Shown here one piece after another: positions 41,381-50,517 of a DNA stretch of 64,000 bases. The first letter of the stretch is position 1; each line of letters begins with the position of its first letter. The DNA is taken from NCBI RefSeq assembly GCF_003337555.1, contig NZ_QPJK01000010.1, positions 124,001 through 188,000 of the forward strand, read 5' to 3'. The notes below the pieces were generated by a model. The model saw nothing but the letters and a program-made list of their open reading frames with translations. It ran no database searches and had not been told where the DNA came from. Source of the stretch: Pseudorhodoferax soli (lineage in GTDB: Bacteria; Pseudomonadota; Gammaproteobacteria; Burkholderiales; Burkholderiaceae_C). Position numbers and translations under genes: made by a program.

Positions 41381-42544
41381 ATGATCCGCGACCCAGAAAT
41401 CACCCAGGCCTTCCTCGACAGCGTGCGCAGCTTCGTCAACGAGCGCCTGATCCCGGCCGAGAACGCCGTGGCCGAGACCGACCAGATCCCCGAAGACATC
41501 GTCCAGGAGATGAAGGCCATGGGCCTGTTCGGCCTGACCGTGCCCGAGGAGTACGGCGGCCTGGGCGTGACGATGGAAGAAGAGTCGCTGATCATGTTCG
41601 AGATGGGCCGCACCTCGCCGGCCTTCCGCTCGCTGTTCGGCACCACGGTGGGCATCGGCTCGCAGGGCATCCTGATCGACGGCACGCAGGCGCAGAAGGA
41701 CCACTACCTGCCCAAGCTGGCCAGCGGCGAACTCACCGCCAGCTTCGCGCTGACCGAGCCCGAGGCCGGCTCCGACGCGGGCTCGCTGCGCACCTCGGCA
41801 CGCAAGGCAACGGATGACAAGGGCGACCACTACATCGTCAATGGCAGCAAGCGCTTCATCACCAACGCGCCCACCGCCGGCATCTTCACGCTGATGGCGC
41901 GCACCGACCCGAACAACAAGGGCTCGGGCGGCGTCTCGGCCTTCATCGTCGATGCCAAGTCGCCCGGCATCACGGTCGGCAAGCCCGACAAGAAGATGGG
42001 CCAGCGCGGCGCCCACACCGCCGACGTGAACTTCGACAACGTGCGCGTGCCGGCCGAGAACATCATCGGCGGCAAGGAAGGCATGGGCTTCAAGACCGCG
42101 ATGAAGGTGCTGGAGAAGGGCCGCATCCACATCGCCGCGATCTGCGTGGGCGCGGCCGAGCGCATGCTGGAAGACGCGCTCAAGTACGCCATGGAGCGCC
42201 GCCAGTTCGGCCAGCCCATCGCCGAATTCCAGCTGGTGCAGGCCATGCTGGCCGACAGCAAGATGGAAGCGTACGCCGCGCGCTGCATGGTGATCGACGC
42301 CGCACGCCGCCGCGACAACGGCGAAAACGTCTCCACCGAAGCCTCCTGCTGCAAGCTGTTCGCCTCCGAGATCTGCGGCAAGGTGGCCGACCGCGCGGTG
42401 CAGATCTTCGGCGGCTCGGGCTACGTGGCCGACCATGGCATCGAGCGCTTCTACCGCGACGTGCGCCTGTTCCGCCTGTACGAAGGCACGAGCCAGATCC
42501 AGCAGTTGGTCATCGCACGCAACATGATCAAGGCGGCGAGCTGA
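41381..42544 (+). CDS. acyl-CoA dehydrogenase (second)
   Basis: 387-aa FAD enzyme with all normal elements: FALTEPEAGSDAGSLRTSA, VNGSKRFITNAPTAG, RRQFGQPIAEFQLVQAMLADS, QIFGGSGYVADHGIERFYRDVR and catalytic Glu368 in LYEGTSQIQQ. Oxidises a saturated acyl-CoA to the enoyl-CoA, electrons to ETF. ATG 41381, 28 bp after Bug 3. Unlike the enzyme at 27824, its catalytic glutamate is in the canonical site, so the two probably serve different substrates. Confidence 0.96.
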   Translation: MIRDPEITQAFLDSVRSFVNERLIPAENAVAETDQIPEDIVQEMKAMGLFGLTVPEEYGGLGVTMEEESLIMFEMGRTSPAFRSLFGTTVGIGSQGILIDGTQAQKDHYLPKLASGELTASFALTEPEAGSDAGSLRTSARKATDDKGDHYIVNGSKRFITNAPTAGIFTLMARTDPNNKGSGGVSAFIVDAKSPGITVGKPDKKMGQRGAHTADVNFDNVRVPAENIIGGKEGMGFKTAMKVLEKGRIHIAAICVGAAERMLEDALKYAMERRQFGQPIAEFQLVQAMLADSKMEAYAARCMVIDAARRRDNGENVSTEASCCKLFASEICGKVADRAVQIFGGSGYVADHGIERFYRDVRLFRLYEGTSQIQQLVIARNMIKAAS

Positions 42545-42585
42545 TCCAGTCGCCGGCCTGACGACAACAACGACGGAGACAAGAC

Positions 42586-43557
42586 ATGACCCCACAGCCG
42601 CTGCGCGCGCTGTTCGGCGAGCGGCTGCGCCTGCCGCTGATCGCCGCCCCGATGTTCCGCGTGTCGGGGCTGGACCTCACGTTGGCGGCCTGCCGCGCCG
42701 GTGTGGTCGGCTCCTTCCCCACGGTCAATTGCCGCGGCATCGCCGAGCTGGACCAGTGGCTCACGAGGCTGAGCACCGAGCTCGGCCCGCAGGACGCACC
42801 GTTCTGCCCCAACCTCATCATGCGGCGCGAGAACCTGCGCGAGGAGCTGGCCTGCCTGCTGCGCCACCGCGTGGAACTCGTCATCACCAGCGTGGGCGCG
42901 CCCGACCCGGTGGTGGCGCCGCTGCACGACATCGGCTGCCGCGTGCTGGCCGACGTGGCCTCGGTGCGCCATGCCGAGAAAGCGATTGCGGCCGGCGTCG
43001 ACGGCTTGGTGCTGCTGACGGCCGGCGCGGGCGGGCAGACCGGCTGGGCCAACGGCCTGGCCTTCGTGCGCGCGGTGCGCGCGTTCTACGACGGCCCGGT
43101 GGTGCTGGCCGGCGGCGTGTCCGACGGCGCGGCGCTGCTGGCTGCGCAGGTGGCCGGCTGCGACCTGGGCTACATGGGCACCAAGTTCATCGCCACCGAC
43201 GAGAGCATGGCCGAGGACGGCCACAAGCAGATGCTGGTGGACAGCCGTCTCGACGACGTGCTGCTCTCGCGCGCGTTCACGGGCCTGGAGACCAACACGC
43301 TGATCCCGTCCATCGTGGCCGCGGGCCTGGACCCGAAGGCCCTGCCGAGCGACATGACCGCCGAGCGCGCGAACGCGCTGTACGGCAGCGGCGGCGAGAC
43401 CAGCATCCGGCGCTGGCGTGACATCTGGAGCGCGGGCCACAGCGTCTCGGGCGTGGACCGGCGCGGCAGCGTGGCCGCGCTCGTGGAGCAGACGGCCGCC
43501 GAGTACCGCGCTGCGGCGCAAGCAGCCATGGCCTGGCTGCCGGGAGCGGCCCGATGA
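42586..43557 (+). CDS. nitronate monooxygenase family FMN oxidoreductase
   Basis: 323-aa FMN TIM-barrel. Landmarks: LPLIAAPMFRVSG, PTVNCRGIAELDQWL, ELVITSVGAPDPVV, LVLLTAGAGGQTG, and the phosphate-binding GGVSDGAALLAAQVAGCDLGYMGTKFIAT. Family members oxidise alkyl nitronates or reduce enones/quinones; in acyl-CoA operons a role as an enoyl or 2-oxoacid-related flavoenzyme is possible. GGAGAC before ATG 42586. The next gene overlaps by ATGA. Confidence 0.93.
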   Translation: MTPQPLRALFGERLRLPLIAAPMFRVSGLDLTLAACRAGVVGSFPTVNCRGIAELDQWLTRLSTELGPQDAPFCPNLIMRRENLREELACLLRHRVELVITSVGAPDPVVAPLHDIGCRVLADVASVRHAEKAIAAGVDGLVLLTAGAGGQTGWANGLAFVRAVRAFYDGPVVLAGGVSDGAALLAAQVAGCDLGYMGTKFIATDESMAEDGHKQMLVDSRLDDVLLSRAFTGLETNTLIPSIVAAGLDPKALPSDMTAERANALYGSGGETSIRRWRDIWSAGHSVSGVDRRGSVAALVEQTAAEYRAAAQAAMAWLPGAAR

Positions 43558-45110
43558 GCGCCGCGCACCAGCACCCCACCTACTGCGGCCTCGTGCTGCG
43601 CGCGCTCGCGCGCTTCCCCGAGCGCGTGGCCTTCCAGACCGCCGAGCGCCAGGTGCGCTACGCCGAGGCGGCGCACTTCATCGGCCGCACCCAGGCCGTG
43701 CTGCAGGCCTGTGGCCTGCAACGCGGCCAGCGCGTGGCGCTGCTCAGCGCCAACCGCTGGGACAGCTGGTGCGCCGGCGTGGCGGCCCAGGCCCTGGGCG
43801 CCGTCGTCACCTCGCTGCACCCGCTGGGCGCGCTCGATGCCCACCTCTACCAGCTGGCCGACGCCGAGGCCAGCCTGCTCATCGTCGACGCGGCGGGCTT
43901 CGGCGAGCGCGGCGGCGAACTGGCCGCGCGCTGCCCCGACCTCCAGGTGCTCACGCTGGGGCCGGCCGGCTATGGGCAGGACCTGCTGCGCCTGACAGAC
44001 GCCCACGGCACGGCCAGCGCGCTGGACCTCTCGCAGCCGGGCGGCATCGCCACGCTGAACTACACGGGCGGCACCACGGGCCAGCCCAAGGGCGTGGTCA
44101 AGACCTCGGCCGCCAACGCGCTGATGTCGCTGACCGTGATGGCCGAGTTCGAGCTGCCGCGCCGCCCCAGCTTCCTGGCCGTGGCGCCGATCAGCCACGT
44201 GACCGGCACCAACGTGCTGCCCGTGCTGTGCAAGGGCGGCACCGTGCACCTGCTCGAGCGCTTCGACCCGGAGCGGCTGCTGGCCACCATCGCGCGCGAA
44301 CGCATCAACTTCGCGCTCATGGTGCCCACCATGGTCTATGTGCTGCTGGACCATCCTGGCCTGGGCCAGCACGACCTGTCGTCTCTGGAGCTGGTGCTCT
44401 ACGGCGCCTCGCCCATGTCGCCCGCGCGCCTGGGCGAAGCTCTGGCCCGCATCGGCCCCGTGTTCTCGCAGCTGTATGGCCAATCGGAGTGTTACCCGAT
44501 CGCCGCGCTGCCCAAGGCCGACCACGACCCCGCGCGCCCGCACCTGCTGGCCGCCTGCGGCTTCGCGAGCGCGGCCTGCGAGGTCGCGCTACTCGACGAC
44601 CAGCTGCAGCCGGTGCCGCAAGGCGAGGCCGGCGAGATCTGCGTGCGCGGCGGCATGGTGATGAGCGAATACTGGCGCCAGCCCGAGCGCACGGCCGAGG
44701 CCCTGGCCGGCGGCTGGCTGCACACGGGCGACGTGGCGCGCCGCGACGAGGAGGGGCGGTTGTACATCGTCGACCGCAAGAAGGACATGGTGGTCTCGGG
44801 CGGCTTCAACGTCTACCCGCGCGAGGTCGAGGATGTGCTGAGCAGCCATCCTGCCGTGGCGCAGGCCGCGGTGATCGGCGTGCCCGATGCCAAGTGGGGC
44901 GAGGCGGTGAAGGCCGTGGTCGTGCTGCGGCCGGGCCAGCAGGTCGAGGCCGAGACGCTGATGGCGCTGGTGCGCGAGCGCAAGGGTGCGCTGCATGCGC
45001 CCAAGCAGGTCCAGTTCGCGGACGTGCTGCCGCAGACGGCGCTGGGCAAGATCGACAAGAAGGCGCTGCGGGCGCAGGAATGGGCCGGCAGCGGCCGCAA
45101 CGTGGCCTGA
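43554..45110 (+). CDS. AMP-forming acyl-CoA ligase (long-chain/aryl type)
   Basis: 518-aa ANL-superfamily ligase that activates a carboxylic acid as the CoA thioester via the acyl-adenylate. Motifs: P-loop NYTGGTTGQPKGVVK (~166-180), YGQSECYPI, HTGDVARRDEEGRLYIVDRKKDMVVSGG and catalytic Lys in LGKIDKKALR. This presumably performs the first intracellular step on the acid captured by the operon's Bug receptors. ATG 43554 overlaps the nitronate monooxygenase stop. Confidence 0.95.
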   Translation: MSAAHQHPTYCGLVLRALARFPERVAFQTAERQVRYAEAAHFIGRTQAVLQACGLQRGQRVALLSANRWDSWCAGVAAQALGAVVTSLHPLGALDAHLYQLADAEASLLIVDAAGFGERGGELAARCPDLQVLTLGPAGYGQDLLRLTDAHGTASALDLSQPGGIATLNYTGGTTGQPKGVVKTSAANALMSLTVMAEFELPRRPSFLAVAPISHVTGTNVLPVLCKGGTVHLLERFDPERLLATIARERINFALMVPTMVYVLLDHPGLGQHDLSSLELVLYGASPMSPARLGEALARIGPVFSQLYGQSECYPIAALPKADHDPARPHLLAACGFASAACEVALLDDQLQPVPQGEAGEICVRGGMVMSEYWRQPERTAEALAGGWLHTGDVARRDEEGRLYIVDRKKDMVVSGGFNVYPREVEDVLSSHPAVAQAAVIGVPDAKWGEAVKAVVVLRPGQQVEAETLMALVRERKGALHAPKQVQFADVLPQTALGKIDKKALRAQEWAGSGRNVA

Positions 45111-45140
45111 GCCACGCACACCACAACAACCGGAGACCAC

Positions 45141-46133
45141 ATGCCTGACATCTCTTCGGCGCGCCGCACGCTGTGCGCCGCGCTGGTCGGCGGCTGGGCG
45201 TTCGCGGCAGCGGCGCAGTCCGCCGACCCGGCGCCCGACTTCCCGAGCAAGCCCGTGCGCATCATCGTGAACTCGGGCCCCGGCGTGTCCACCGACATCC
45301 TGGCGCGCCAGATCGGCGCGCGCCTGGCCGAGCAGTGGAAACAGCCTGTCGTGGTCGAGAACAAGCCCGGCGCCAGCGGCACCCTGGGCGCGGACTTCGT
45401 GGCCAAGAGCCCGGCCGACGGCCACACCCTGCTGATCGGCGTCACCAACCTCGTGCAGACGCAGTTCCTGATGCGTTCGCTGCCCTACGACTTCTCGCGC
45501 GACCTCAAGCCCGTGGCGCTGCTGGCACGCGGCCCCAACGCGCTCGTGGTGGCCGCCAACGCGCCCATCAACACGCTGGCCGAGTACATCGCGCTGGTGA
45601 AGTCGCAGCCGGGCAAGCATGCTTACGGCACCTATGGCAACGGCACCACGGCCCACATCTGGGGCGAGACCTTCCGCCGCCAGGCCGGCCTGGACACCGT
45701 GCACGCGCCGTTCAAGAGTTCGGCGCAGATGCTGACCGATGTGACGGGCGGCCAGATCGGTGCGGCCTGGCCCGACCTGGCATCGGCCATGGGCCTGATC
45801 CAGGGCGGCAAGCTCAAGGTGCTGGCGGTGACGGGCAGCCGCCGCCACCCGAACCTGCCCCAGGTGCCGACCTTCGCCGAGCAGGGCATCACCGGCCTGG
45901 AACCCTATGGCTGGTACGGCATCCTGGCGCCCAGCGGCACGCCTGAGGCGGTGGTGCGCAAGCTGTCGGCGGCCTGGGTCGATGCGGTGCATTCGGCGCC
46001 CATCCACGCCCGCATGGTCGAGATGGGCCTGGTGCCGGCCGGCGATCCGTACGACGCCTTTGCCGCCATGCTGCGCACCGATACGCCCGTCTGGGGCAAG
46101 GCGATCAAGGACGGCGGCATCACGATCGACTGA
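45141..46133 (+). CDS. Bug-family periplasmic receptor 4
   Basis: 330-aa TctC-type receptor. Signal region ARRTLCAALVGGWAFAAAAQS, mature FPSKPVRIIVNSGPGVSTDILARQ, VVVENKPGASGTLGAD, ADGHTLLIGVTN, HAPFKSSAQMLTDVTGGQ and LPQVPTFAEQGITGLEP. Third Bug of this operon, 30 bp after the ligase; GGAG precedes ATG 45141. Ligand unknown. Confidence 0.93.
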   Translation: MPDISSARRTLCAALVGGWAFAAAAQSADPAPDFPSKPVRIIVNSGPGVSTDILARQIGARLAEQWKQPVVVENKPGASGTLGADFVAKSPADGHTLLIGVTNLVQTQFLMRSLPYDFSRDLKPVALLARGPNALVVAANAPINTLAEYIALVKSQPGKHAYGTYGNGTTAHIWGETFRRQAGLDTVHAPFKSSAQMLTDVTGGQIGAAWPDLASAMGLIQGGKLKVLAVTGSRRHPNLPQVPTFAEQGITGLEPYGWYGILAPSGTPEAVVRKLSAAWVDAVHSAPIHARMVEMGLVPAGDPYDAFAAMLRTDTPVWGKAIKDGGITID

Positions 46134-46176
46134 GGTGCGTGCGAACATGGCCGGTTCCTTGAACACAGGAGCTGCC

Positions 46177-46578
46177 ATGCCCACCACCATCGAGCACTTC
46201 GCCCCGGTCCGCGCCAAGACGCCACCACTGTCCTCTGCCACGCGCGTGGGCGACCTGGTCTTCGTTTCCGGCACGCCCGGCTACCACGACGACGGCCGCA
46301 TCGACGAAGACGACTTCGCCGCCCAGTTCGACCAAGCCCTCGTGAACCTGCGCGCCATCCTGGCCGAGGCCGGCAGCAGCCTGCGCGGCATCGCCAAGGC
46401 CAACGTGCTGCTCACGCGCGCGCAGGACGTGGCCGAGATGAACGTGCGCTATGCACTGGCCTTCGGGCCCGCGCCGTTCCCGGCGCGCACGACCTGCGTG
46501 GTGGCCGCGCTGCCCGATCCGCGCATGCTGATCGAGATCGAGTGCGTGGCGGTGGTGCAGGGTCGGGCCGGTTCATAG
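46177..46578 (+). CDS. RidA/YjgF/YER057c family protein
   Basis: 133-aa small trimeric-type protein. Typical RidA pattern: SATRVGDLVFVSGTPGYHDDG, FDQALVNLRAILAEAGSSL, VLLTRAQDVAEMNVRYALAFGPAPFPARTTCVVAALP (with the substrate-binding Arg) and LIEIECVAVVQ. Deaminates reactive imines/enamines or similar intermediates. ATG 46177 has GGAG 6 nt upstream; ATG 46147 is a weaker alternative. End of the operon, followed by a terminator-like hairpin. Confidence 0.93.
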   Translation: MPTTIEHFAPVRAKTPPLSSATRVGDLVFVSGTPGYHDDGRIDEDDFAAQFDQALVNLRAILAEAGSSLRGIAKANVLLTRAQDVAEMNVRYALAFGPAPFPARTTCVVAALPDPRMLIEIECVAVVQGRAGS

Positions 46579-46620
46579 GCCTGGCGCGTGCCGCACGGCT
46601 GCAAGGCGCGCGGCGCAGCT

Positions 46621-46641
46621 GCCGGGCGCTGCATGCCCGGC
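46621..46641. terminator. hairpin between convergent ridA-like and EF-hand genes
   Basis: GCCGGGC-GCTGCAT-GCCCGGC, perfect 7-bp arms, 43 bp after the RidA stop and 8 bp from the EF-hand stop. No T-run; plausible shared terminator. Confidence 0.45.
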
Positions 46642-46648
46642 CCATGCG

Positions 46649-46984
46649 TCAGTCGATCACGCCGCGCTGGAATTCCTCACGCGACAGGCCGCGGTCGCCG
46701 TTGCTGTCGATCTCGTCGAAGCGCTCGGCGACCACCGGCAGGCGTTGCGCCTCCTCGCGGCTGAGCCGGCCATCGCCGTTGGCATCGGCACGGTCGAAGG
46801 CCGCATTGGCGCGCTGGTGGGCCGCATCCCGCGCGGCGCGGGGCGCGCCCTGCTGCATCTGGGCCTGCACCAGGCTGCCGTGGTCGCGCGCGTGCACCGC
46901 GGCGCCCGTGCCTCCCATCACCAGAGCGGCGAACAGGGCCAGGCTGTGTTCTTCGAAGCGGGCGAGGGGACGGAACTTGCGCAT
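46649..46984 (-). CDS. secreted EF-hand calcium-binding protein
   Basis: 111 aa. Basic N-terminus MRKFRPLARF, hydrophobic SLALFAALVMGGTGAAVHA signal, then two EF-hand loops: DRADANGDGRLSREE (~64-78) and DEIDSNGDRGLSREE (~90-104). Both have the acidic 1,3,5 and 12 positions, so calcium binding in the periplasm is likely. Function otherwise unknown. ATG 46984 chosen from the signal peptide. Stands alone, divergent from the cobalamin adenosyltransferase gene. Confidence 0.88.
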   Translation of the reverse strand: MRKFRPLARFEEHSLALFAALVMGGTGAAVHARDHGSLVQAQMQQGAPRAARDAAHQRANAAFDRADANGDGRLSREEAQRLPVVAERFDEIDSNGDRGLSREEFQRGVID

Positions 46985-47141
46985 GCGAAACCGGTGATCG
47001 GAGTGGTCGAGCCGCCATTGCAGCAAACGCGCGCGCGGGGCGCCAGCACTCTTGCGCCCTGTTGCCGCCCTCACAACTGGCCGCGCGACTTCACATTTGG
47101 AAGCGGCAAAATGCCCGCCTTTGCATCCAGGGGAACGACAC

Positions 47142-47717
47142 ATGGGCCAGCGCCTCACGCAGATCGCCACGCGCACGGGCGACGACGGCAGCACCGGGCT
47201 GGGTGACAACACCCGCGTCGGCAAGGACAGCCTGCGCATCACCGCCATCGGGGAGGTCGACGAACTCAACTCGCACCTGGGGCTGCTGCTGTGCGAGCCG
47301 CTGCCCGCCGCGGTGCGCGAACTGCTCGTGGACGTGCAGCACCAGCTGTTCAACCTGGGCGGCGAGCTGTCGATCCCGGGATTCGAGCTGCTCAAGCCCG
47401 AGGCCCTGCTGCAGCTCGACCAGGCCCTGGCCGACCACAACGCGCAGCTGCCACGCCTGGCCGAGTTCATCCTGCCGGCCGGCACGCGCGCCGCCTCGCA
47501 GGCGCATGTGTGCCGCACCGTGGCGCGCCGGGCCGAGCGCGCGGTGGTCGCGCTGGGCCGCGTAGAGGCCGTGCGCGAGGCACCCCGGCACTACCTGAAT
47601 CGGCTGTCGGACCTGTTGTTCGTGCTGGCGCGCGTGGTCAACCGCATGGACGGGGGCGACGACGTGTACTGGAAGAGCGAGCGCATGGCGCGCGACGCGG
47701 GCGACAACGCCGACTGA
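47142..47717 (+). CDS. cob(I)alamin adenosyltransferase, PduO type
   Basis: 191-aa enzyme that transfers adenosyl from ATP to cob(I)alamin or cobyrinic acid diamide, making coenzyme B12. N-terminal ATP motif TRTGDDGSTGLGDNTRVGKD, then IGEVDELNSHLGL and the C-terminal signature LNRLSDLLFVLARVVNR. ATG 47142 with GGGAA upstream gives the standard start MGQRLTQIATRTG. Not clustered with a B12-dependent mutase here; it would serve enzymes such as methylmalonyl-CoA mutase encoded elsewhere. Confidence 0.96.
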   Translation: MGQRLTQIATRTGDDGSTGLGDNTRVGKDSLRITAIGEVDELNSHLGLLLCEPLPAAVRELLVDVQHQLFNLGGELSIPGFELLKPEALLQLDQALADHNAQLPRLAEFILPAGTRAASQAHVCRTVARRAERAVVALGRVEAVREAPRHYLNRLSDLLFVLARVVNRMDGGDDVYWKSERMARDAGDNAD

Positions 47718-47825
47718 AGACGGGCGCTGGCCGCAGGGCGCCGCCGCGACGGGGGCCACTGCGATGGTTTTGTAGCGAGCGATCTAGAATGCGTTCTTCA
47801 TCGATCGCCGGATGCCGTGCAGCCC

Positions 47826-48764
47826 ATGCCCTCGCGCAACGAAAGCAATGAACGCAAGCGCCCGTGGCTGGCCGGCTTGCTCTGGGCCGGCCTCACCGTG
47901 ACCATCTTCGCCGGCTGGTTCGTCGTCACGCGCTTCAGCGTGACGCGCGAACTGCGCCTGTGGGATGTCACCGCGTTGCGCTTCGGCGTCGGCGCGCTGC
48001 TGCTGTCGCCGTCCTTGCTGCGCCGCGGCCACCGGCTGCCGGCCGCGCGCTGGGGCGAAGGCCTGCTGTATGCCTGCCTGTGGGGCCTGCCCTTCGTGCT
48101 GCTGGTGGCGTTCGGCCTGCAGCGCACCTCGGCCGGCCAGGCCGCCGCCATCGCGCCGACGCTGATGCCGGTGTTCGCCGCATTGTTCGCCTGGGCGGTG
48201 CTCAAGGAGCCGCAGGGCCGGGTGCGCTGGCTGGGCCACGGCATCATCGTGGCGGGCATCGCGTGCATGGTCGCCGCCGGGGCGGCGGCACACGGCATGG
48301 CCGATCCGCTGGGGCTGGCGGCGCTGGCATGCGGGTCGTCCATGTGGGCGGTCTACACGCTGCTGTTCCGCCGCAGCAGCCTCACGCCCGTGCAGTCCGC
48401 CGCACTGATCTGCGTGTGGTCGGCCGTGCTGTTCCTGCCGGTCTACGTGCTGGGCGGGTTGAGCCGGCTGGGCCAGGCCTCGGGCGCCGAGATCGCGCTG
48501 CAGGTGCTGTACCAGGGCGTGCTCATGAGCGGCGTGGCGATCGTCTCGTTCAACCGCGCCGTGGCGCTGCTGGGGCCGGCGGCAGCCTCGGCCATCATCG
48601 CGCTGATCCCGGCCGTGGCCGCGCTGGCCGCCATTCCCGTGCTCGGCGAATGGCCGGCGCCGGCCGAGGCCCTGGCACTGGCCTGCGTCGTCGGCGGCGT
48701 GCTGCTGTCCGCCCGCCGGGTTCCTTCCATCACCACCACCACCAACGGAGACCGCACACCATGA
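47826..48764 (+). CDS. EamA/DMT-family transporter 1
   Basis: 312-aa drug/metabolite transporter with ten predicted helices and two EamA repeats: first AGWFVVTRFSVTRELRLWDVTALRF and IAPTLMPVFAALFAWAVLKEPQG, second YQGVLMSGVAIVSFNRAVALLGPAAASAIIALIPAVAALAAIPVLGEWP. Substrate unknown. ATG 47826 is preferred to GTG 47817. Its stop overlaps the GST start (ATGA), so they are co-translated. Confidence 0.9.
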   Translation: MPSRNESNERKRPWLAGLLWAGLTVTIFAGWFVVTRFSVTRELRLWDVTALRFGVGALLLSPSLLRRGHRLPAARWGEGLLYACLWGLPFVLLVAFGLQRTSAGQAAAIAPTLMPVFAALFAWAVLKEPQGRVRWLGHGIIVAGIACMVAAGAAAHGMADPLGLAALACGSSMWAVYTLLFRRSSLTPVQSAALICVWSAVLFLPVYVLGGLSRLGQASGAEIALQVLYQGVLMSGVAIVSFNRAVALLGPAAASAIIALIPAVAALAAIPVLGEWPAPAEALALACVVGGVLLSARRVPSITTTTNGDRTP

Positions 48765-49465
48765 TCCGCTTCTACTTCCACCCGACCCCCAACCCGGCCA
48801 AGGTCGCGCTGTTCCTCGAGGAAACCGGCCTGGCCTGCGAGACCGTCCCGGTCGACACGAGCAAGGGCGAGCAGCACACGGCGGCGTTCCGCGCGGTCAA
48901 TCCGAATGGCAAGGTGCCGGCCATCGTCGACACCGAAGGCCCGGGCGGGCGCGAGGCGCGCGTGTTCGATTCGACCGCCATCCTGCTGTACCTGGGCGAG
49001 AAAACCGGGCAGCTGATGGGCCTGCCTGCCGACCGGCCCGAGCTGCTCTCTTGGCTGATGTTCATCGCCTCGGGCCTGGGGCCGTTCTCGGGCCAGTCGG
49101 TGCACTTCCAGCATGCCGCGCCGGCCGGGCTGGACTACGCCGTCACGCGCTACCGGCGCGAGGCCGAGCGCCACTACCAGGTGCTGGACCAGCACCTGCA
49201 GGGTCGCGACTTCATCGTGGGGGACCAATACACCATCGCCGACATCTCGGCCTGGGGCTGGATCGACCGGGCCGCGCGCGTGCGCAAGGGCGAGGCCGAG
49301 CCGCTGGCGCCGTTCCCCGCGCTGCAGCGCTGGTACGCCGCCGTGGATGCGCGCCCGGCCACGGCGCGCGCCCGCGCCATGCTGAAGAGCCACGCCTTCA
49401 AGAGCGTCAACGACGACGAGACCAAGCGCGCGCTGTTCCCCACCAACTACGCCCCCATCGTCTGA
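48761..49465 (+). CDS. glutathione S-transferase (Nu/YfcG- or YghU-like)
   Basis: 234-aa GST. N-terminal thioredoxin domain FHPTPNPAKVALFLEETGL, NPNGKVPAIVDTEGPGG, VFDSTAILLYLGEKTG; C-terminal domain with DQYTIADISAWGWIDRAA. The NPNGKVP and Thr/Asn-rich start match disulfide-bond reductase-type GSTs. Coupled to the EamA transporter by a 4-bp overlap, suggesting joint handling of a glutathione-conjugated or toxic compound. Confidence 0.93.
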   Translation: MIRFYFHPTPNPAKVALFLEETGLACETVPVDTSKGEQHTAAFRAVNPNGKVPAIVDTEGPGGREARVFDSTAILLYLGEKTGQLMGLPADRPELLSWLMFIASGLGPFSGQSVHFQHAAPAGLDYAVTRYRREAERHYQVLDQHLQGRDFIVGDQYTIADISAWGWIDRAARVRKGEAEPLAPFPALQRWYAAVDARPATARARAMLKSHAFKSVNDDETKRALFPTNYAPIV

Positions 49466-49508
49466 TCGCGGGCCGGCAGCCCAGCGCACGCGACAGGAGG
49501 AAGGAACC

Positions 49509-50123
49509 GTGGCCCGCCCCCGCCAGTTCGACGAAGCCGCCGCGCTCGATGCGGCGATCCGCTGCTTCTGGTCGCGCGGCTACGCGGCCACCTCGGTGCG
49601 CGATCTGGCCGAGGCCATGGGCATCACCGGCCCCAGCCTGTACAACGCCTTCGGCGACAAGCGGGCGCTGTACCTGAAGGCCATCGACCACTACGTGGAG
49701 AACGGCTTTTGCGACCGCGTGCGGCGCTTCGAGCACCAGCTTGCGCCGCACGCGGCGATCGCCGCGTTCTTCGACGAGATCGTCGCGCTGTCGCTGGCGG
49801 ACACCGAGCACAAGGGCTGCCTGGTGGTGAACTCGGCGCTCGAGGTCGCGCCGCACGACGCGGAGTTCCAGCTGGCGCTGGCGGCGGTGCTTGGCGACAT
49901 GGAAGCGTTTTTCCTGCGCTGCGTGCAGGCCGGGCAGGCCGACGGCACGGTGCATGCCGCGCAGCCTGCTGCCGACCTCGCACGCATGCTGCTGGGCCTG
50001 CTGATGGGCCTGCGGGTGCTGGCGCGCGCGCGGCCCGAGCCTGCCCTTCTGCGCGGCATGGTCCGGCCGGTGCTGGCGCTGCTGCAGGCCGGCGTCAGCG
50101 CGGCGCCAGCACCGCCATCGTGA
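49509..50123 (+). CDS. TetR family transcriptional regulator
   Basis: 204 aa. HTH at the N-terminus (YAATSVRDLAEAMGITGPSLYNAFGDKRALY, ~25-55) and a TetR_C-type ligand domain (EHKGCLVVNSALEVAPHDAEF). Similar to the AcnR/YxaF-like repressors. GTG 49509 preceded by AGGAGGAAGG. Located 43 bp after the GST gene, so it may repress the EamA-GST unit. Its last 29 bp overlap the facing thioesterase gene. Confidence 0.92.
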   Translation: MARPRQFDEAAALDAAIRCFWSRGYAATSVRDLAEAMGITGPSLYNAFGDKRALYLKAIDHYVENGFCDRVRRFEHQLAPHAAIAAFFDEIVALSLADTEHKGCLVVNSALEVAPHDAEFQLALAAVLGDMEAFFLRCVQAGQADGTVHAAQPAADLARMLLGLLMGLRVLARARPEPALLRGMVRPVLALLQAGVSAAPAPPS

Positions 50124-50517
50124 TGCGCGAGACGCAGGTCAGCTCGCCCGCCTCGTTGGCCAGGTCGATCTGCCACACGTGGGTGCTGCGGCCCATGTGC
50201 ACCGGCCGCGCGGTGCCGGTGACCCACCCGCTGGTGGCGCCGCGCAGGTGGTTGGCATTGATGTCCAGGCCCACGGCGCGCCAGTCCTCGGGCGTGGCGT
50301 AGGCCGCGCCGCAGGAGCCCAGCGTCTCGGCCAGCACCACGCTCACGCCGCCGTGCAGCAGGCCGTAGGGCTGGCGCGTGCGCACGTCGACCGGCACGCG
50401 GCCGCGGATGAAGTCGTCGCCGACCTCCAGGAACTCGATGCCCAAGTGCTCGACGGCCGTGCCGCGGTTTCCTTGGGTCAGGATGTCGACGGAGATCGGC
50501 TTTTTCCAGATGGGCAT
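50095..50517 (-). CDS. PaaI-family hotdog thioesterase
   Basis: 140-aa hotdog-fold acyl-CoA thioesterase. The family core is YGLLHGGVSVVLAETLGSCGA, with the HGG turn and catalytic Glu, and a second strand pair NANHLRGATSGWVTGTARPVHMGRSTHVWQI. Resembles the 1,4-dihydroxy-2-naphthoyl-CoA/phenylacetate-pathway type; may clear stalled CoA thioesters. ATG 50517 matches the family start MPIWKKPIS. Divergent from the AsmA-like gene. Confidence 0.93.
   Translation of the reverse strand: MPIWKKPISVDILTQGNRGTAVEHLGIEFLEVGDDFIRGRVPVDVRTRQPYGLLHGGVSVVLAETLGSCGAAYATPEDWRAVGLDINANHLRGATSGWVTGTARPVHMGRSTHVWQIDLANEAGELTCVSRITMAVLAPR

Noticed and set aside
46649-47518. Long upstream extension (289 codons) of the EF-hand gene
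   Set aside because: It would run antisense through the adenosyltransferase gene; the ATG at 46984 gives a proper signal peptide.
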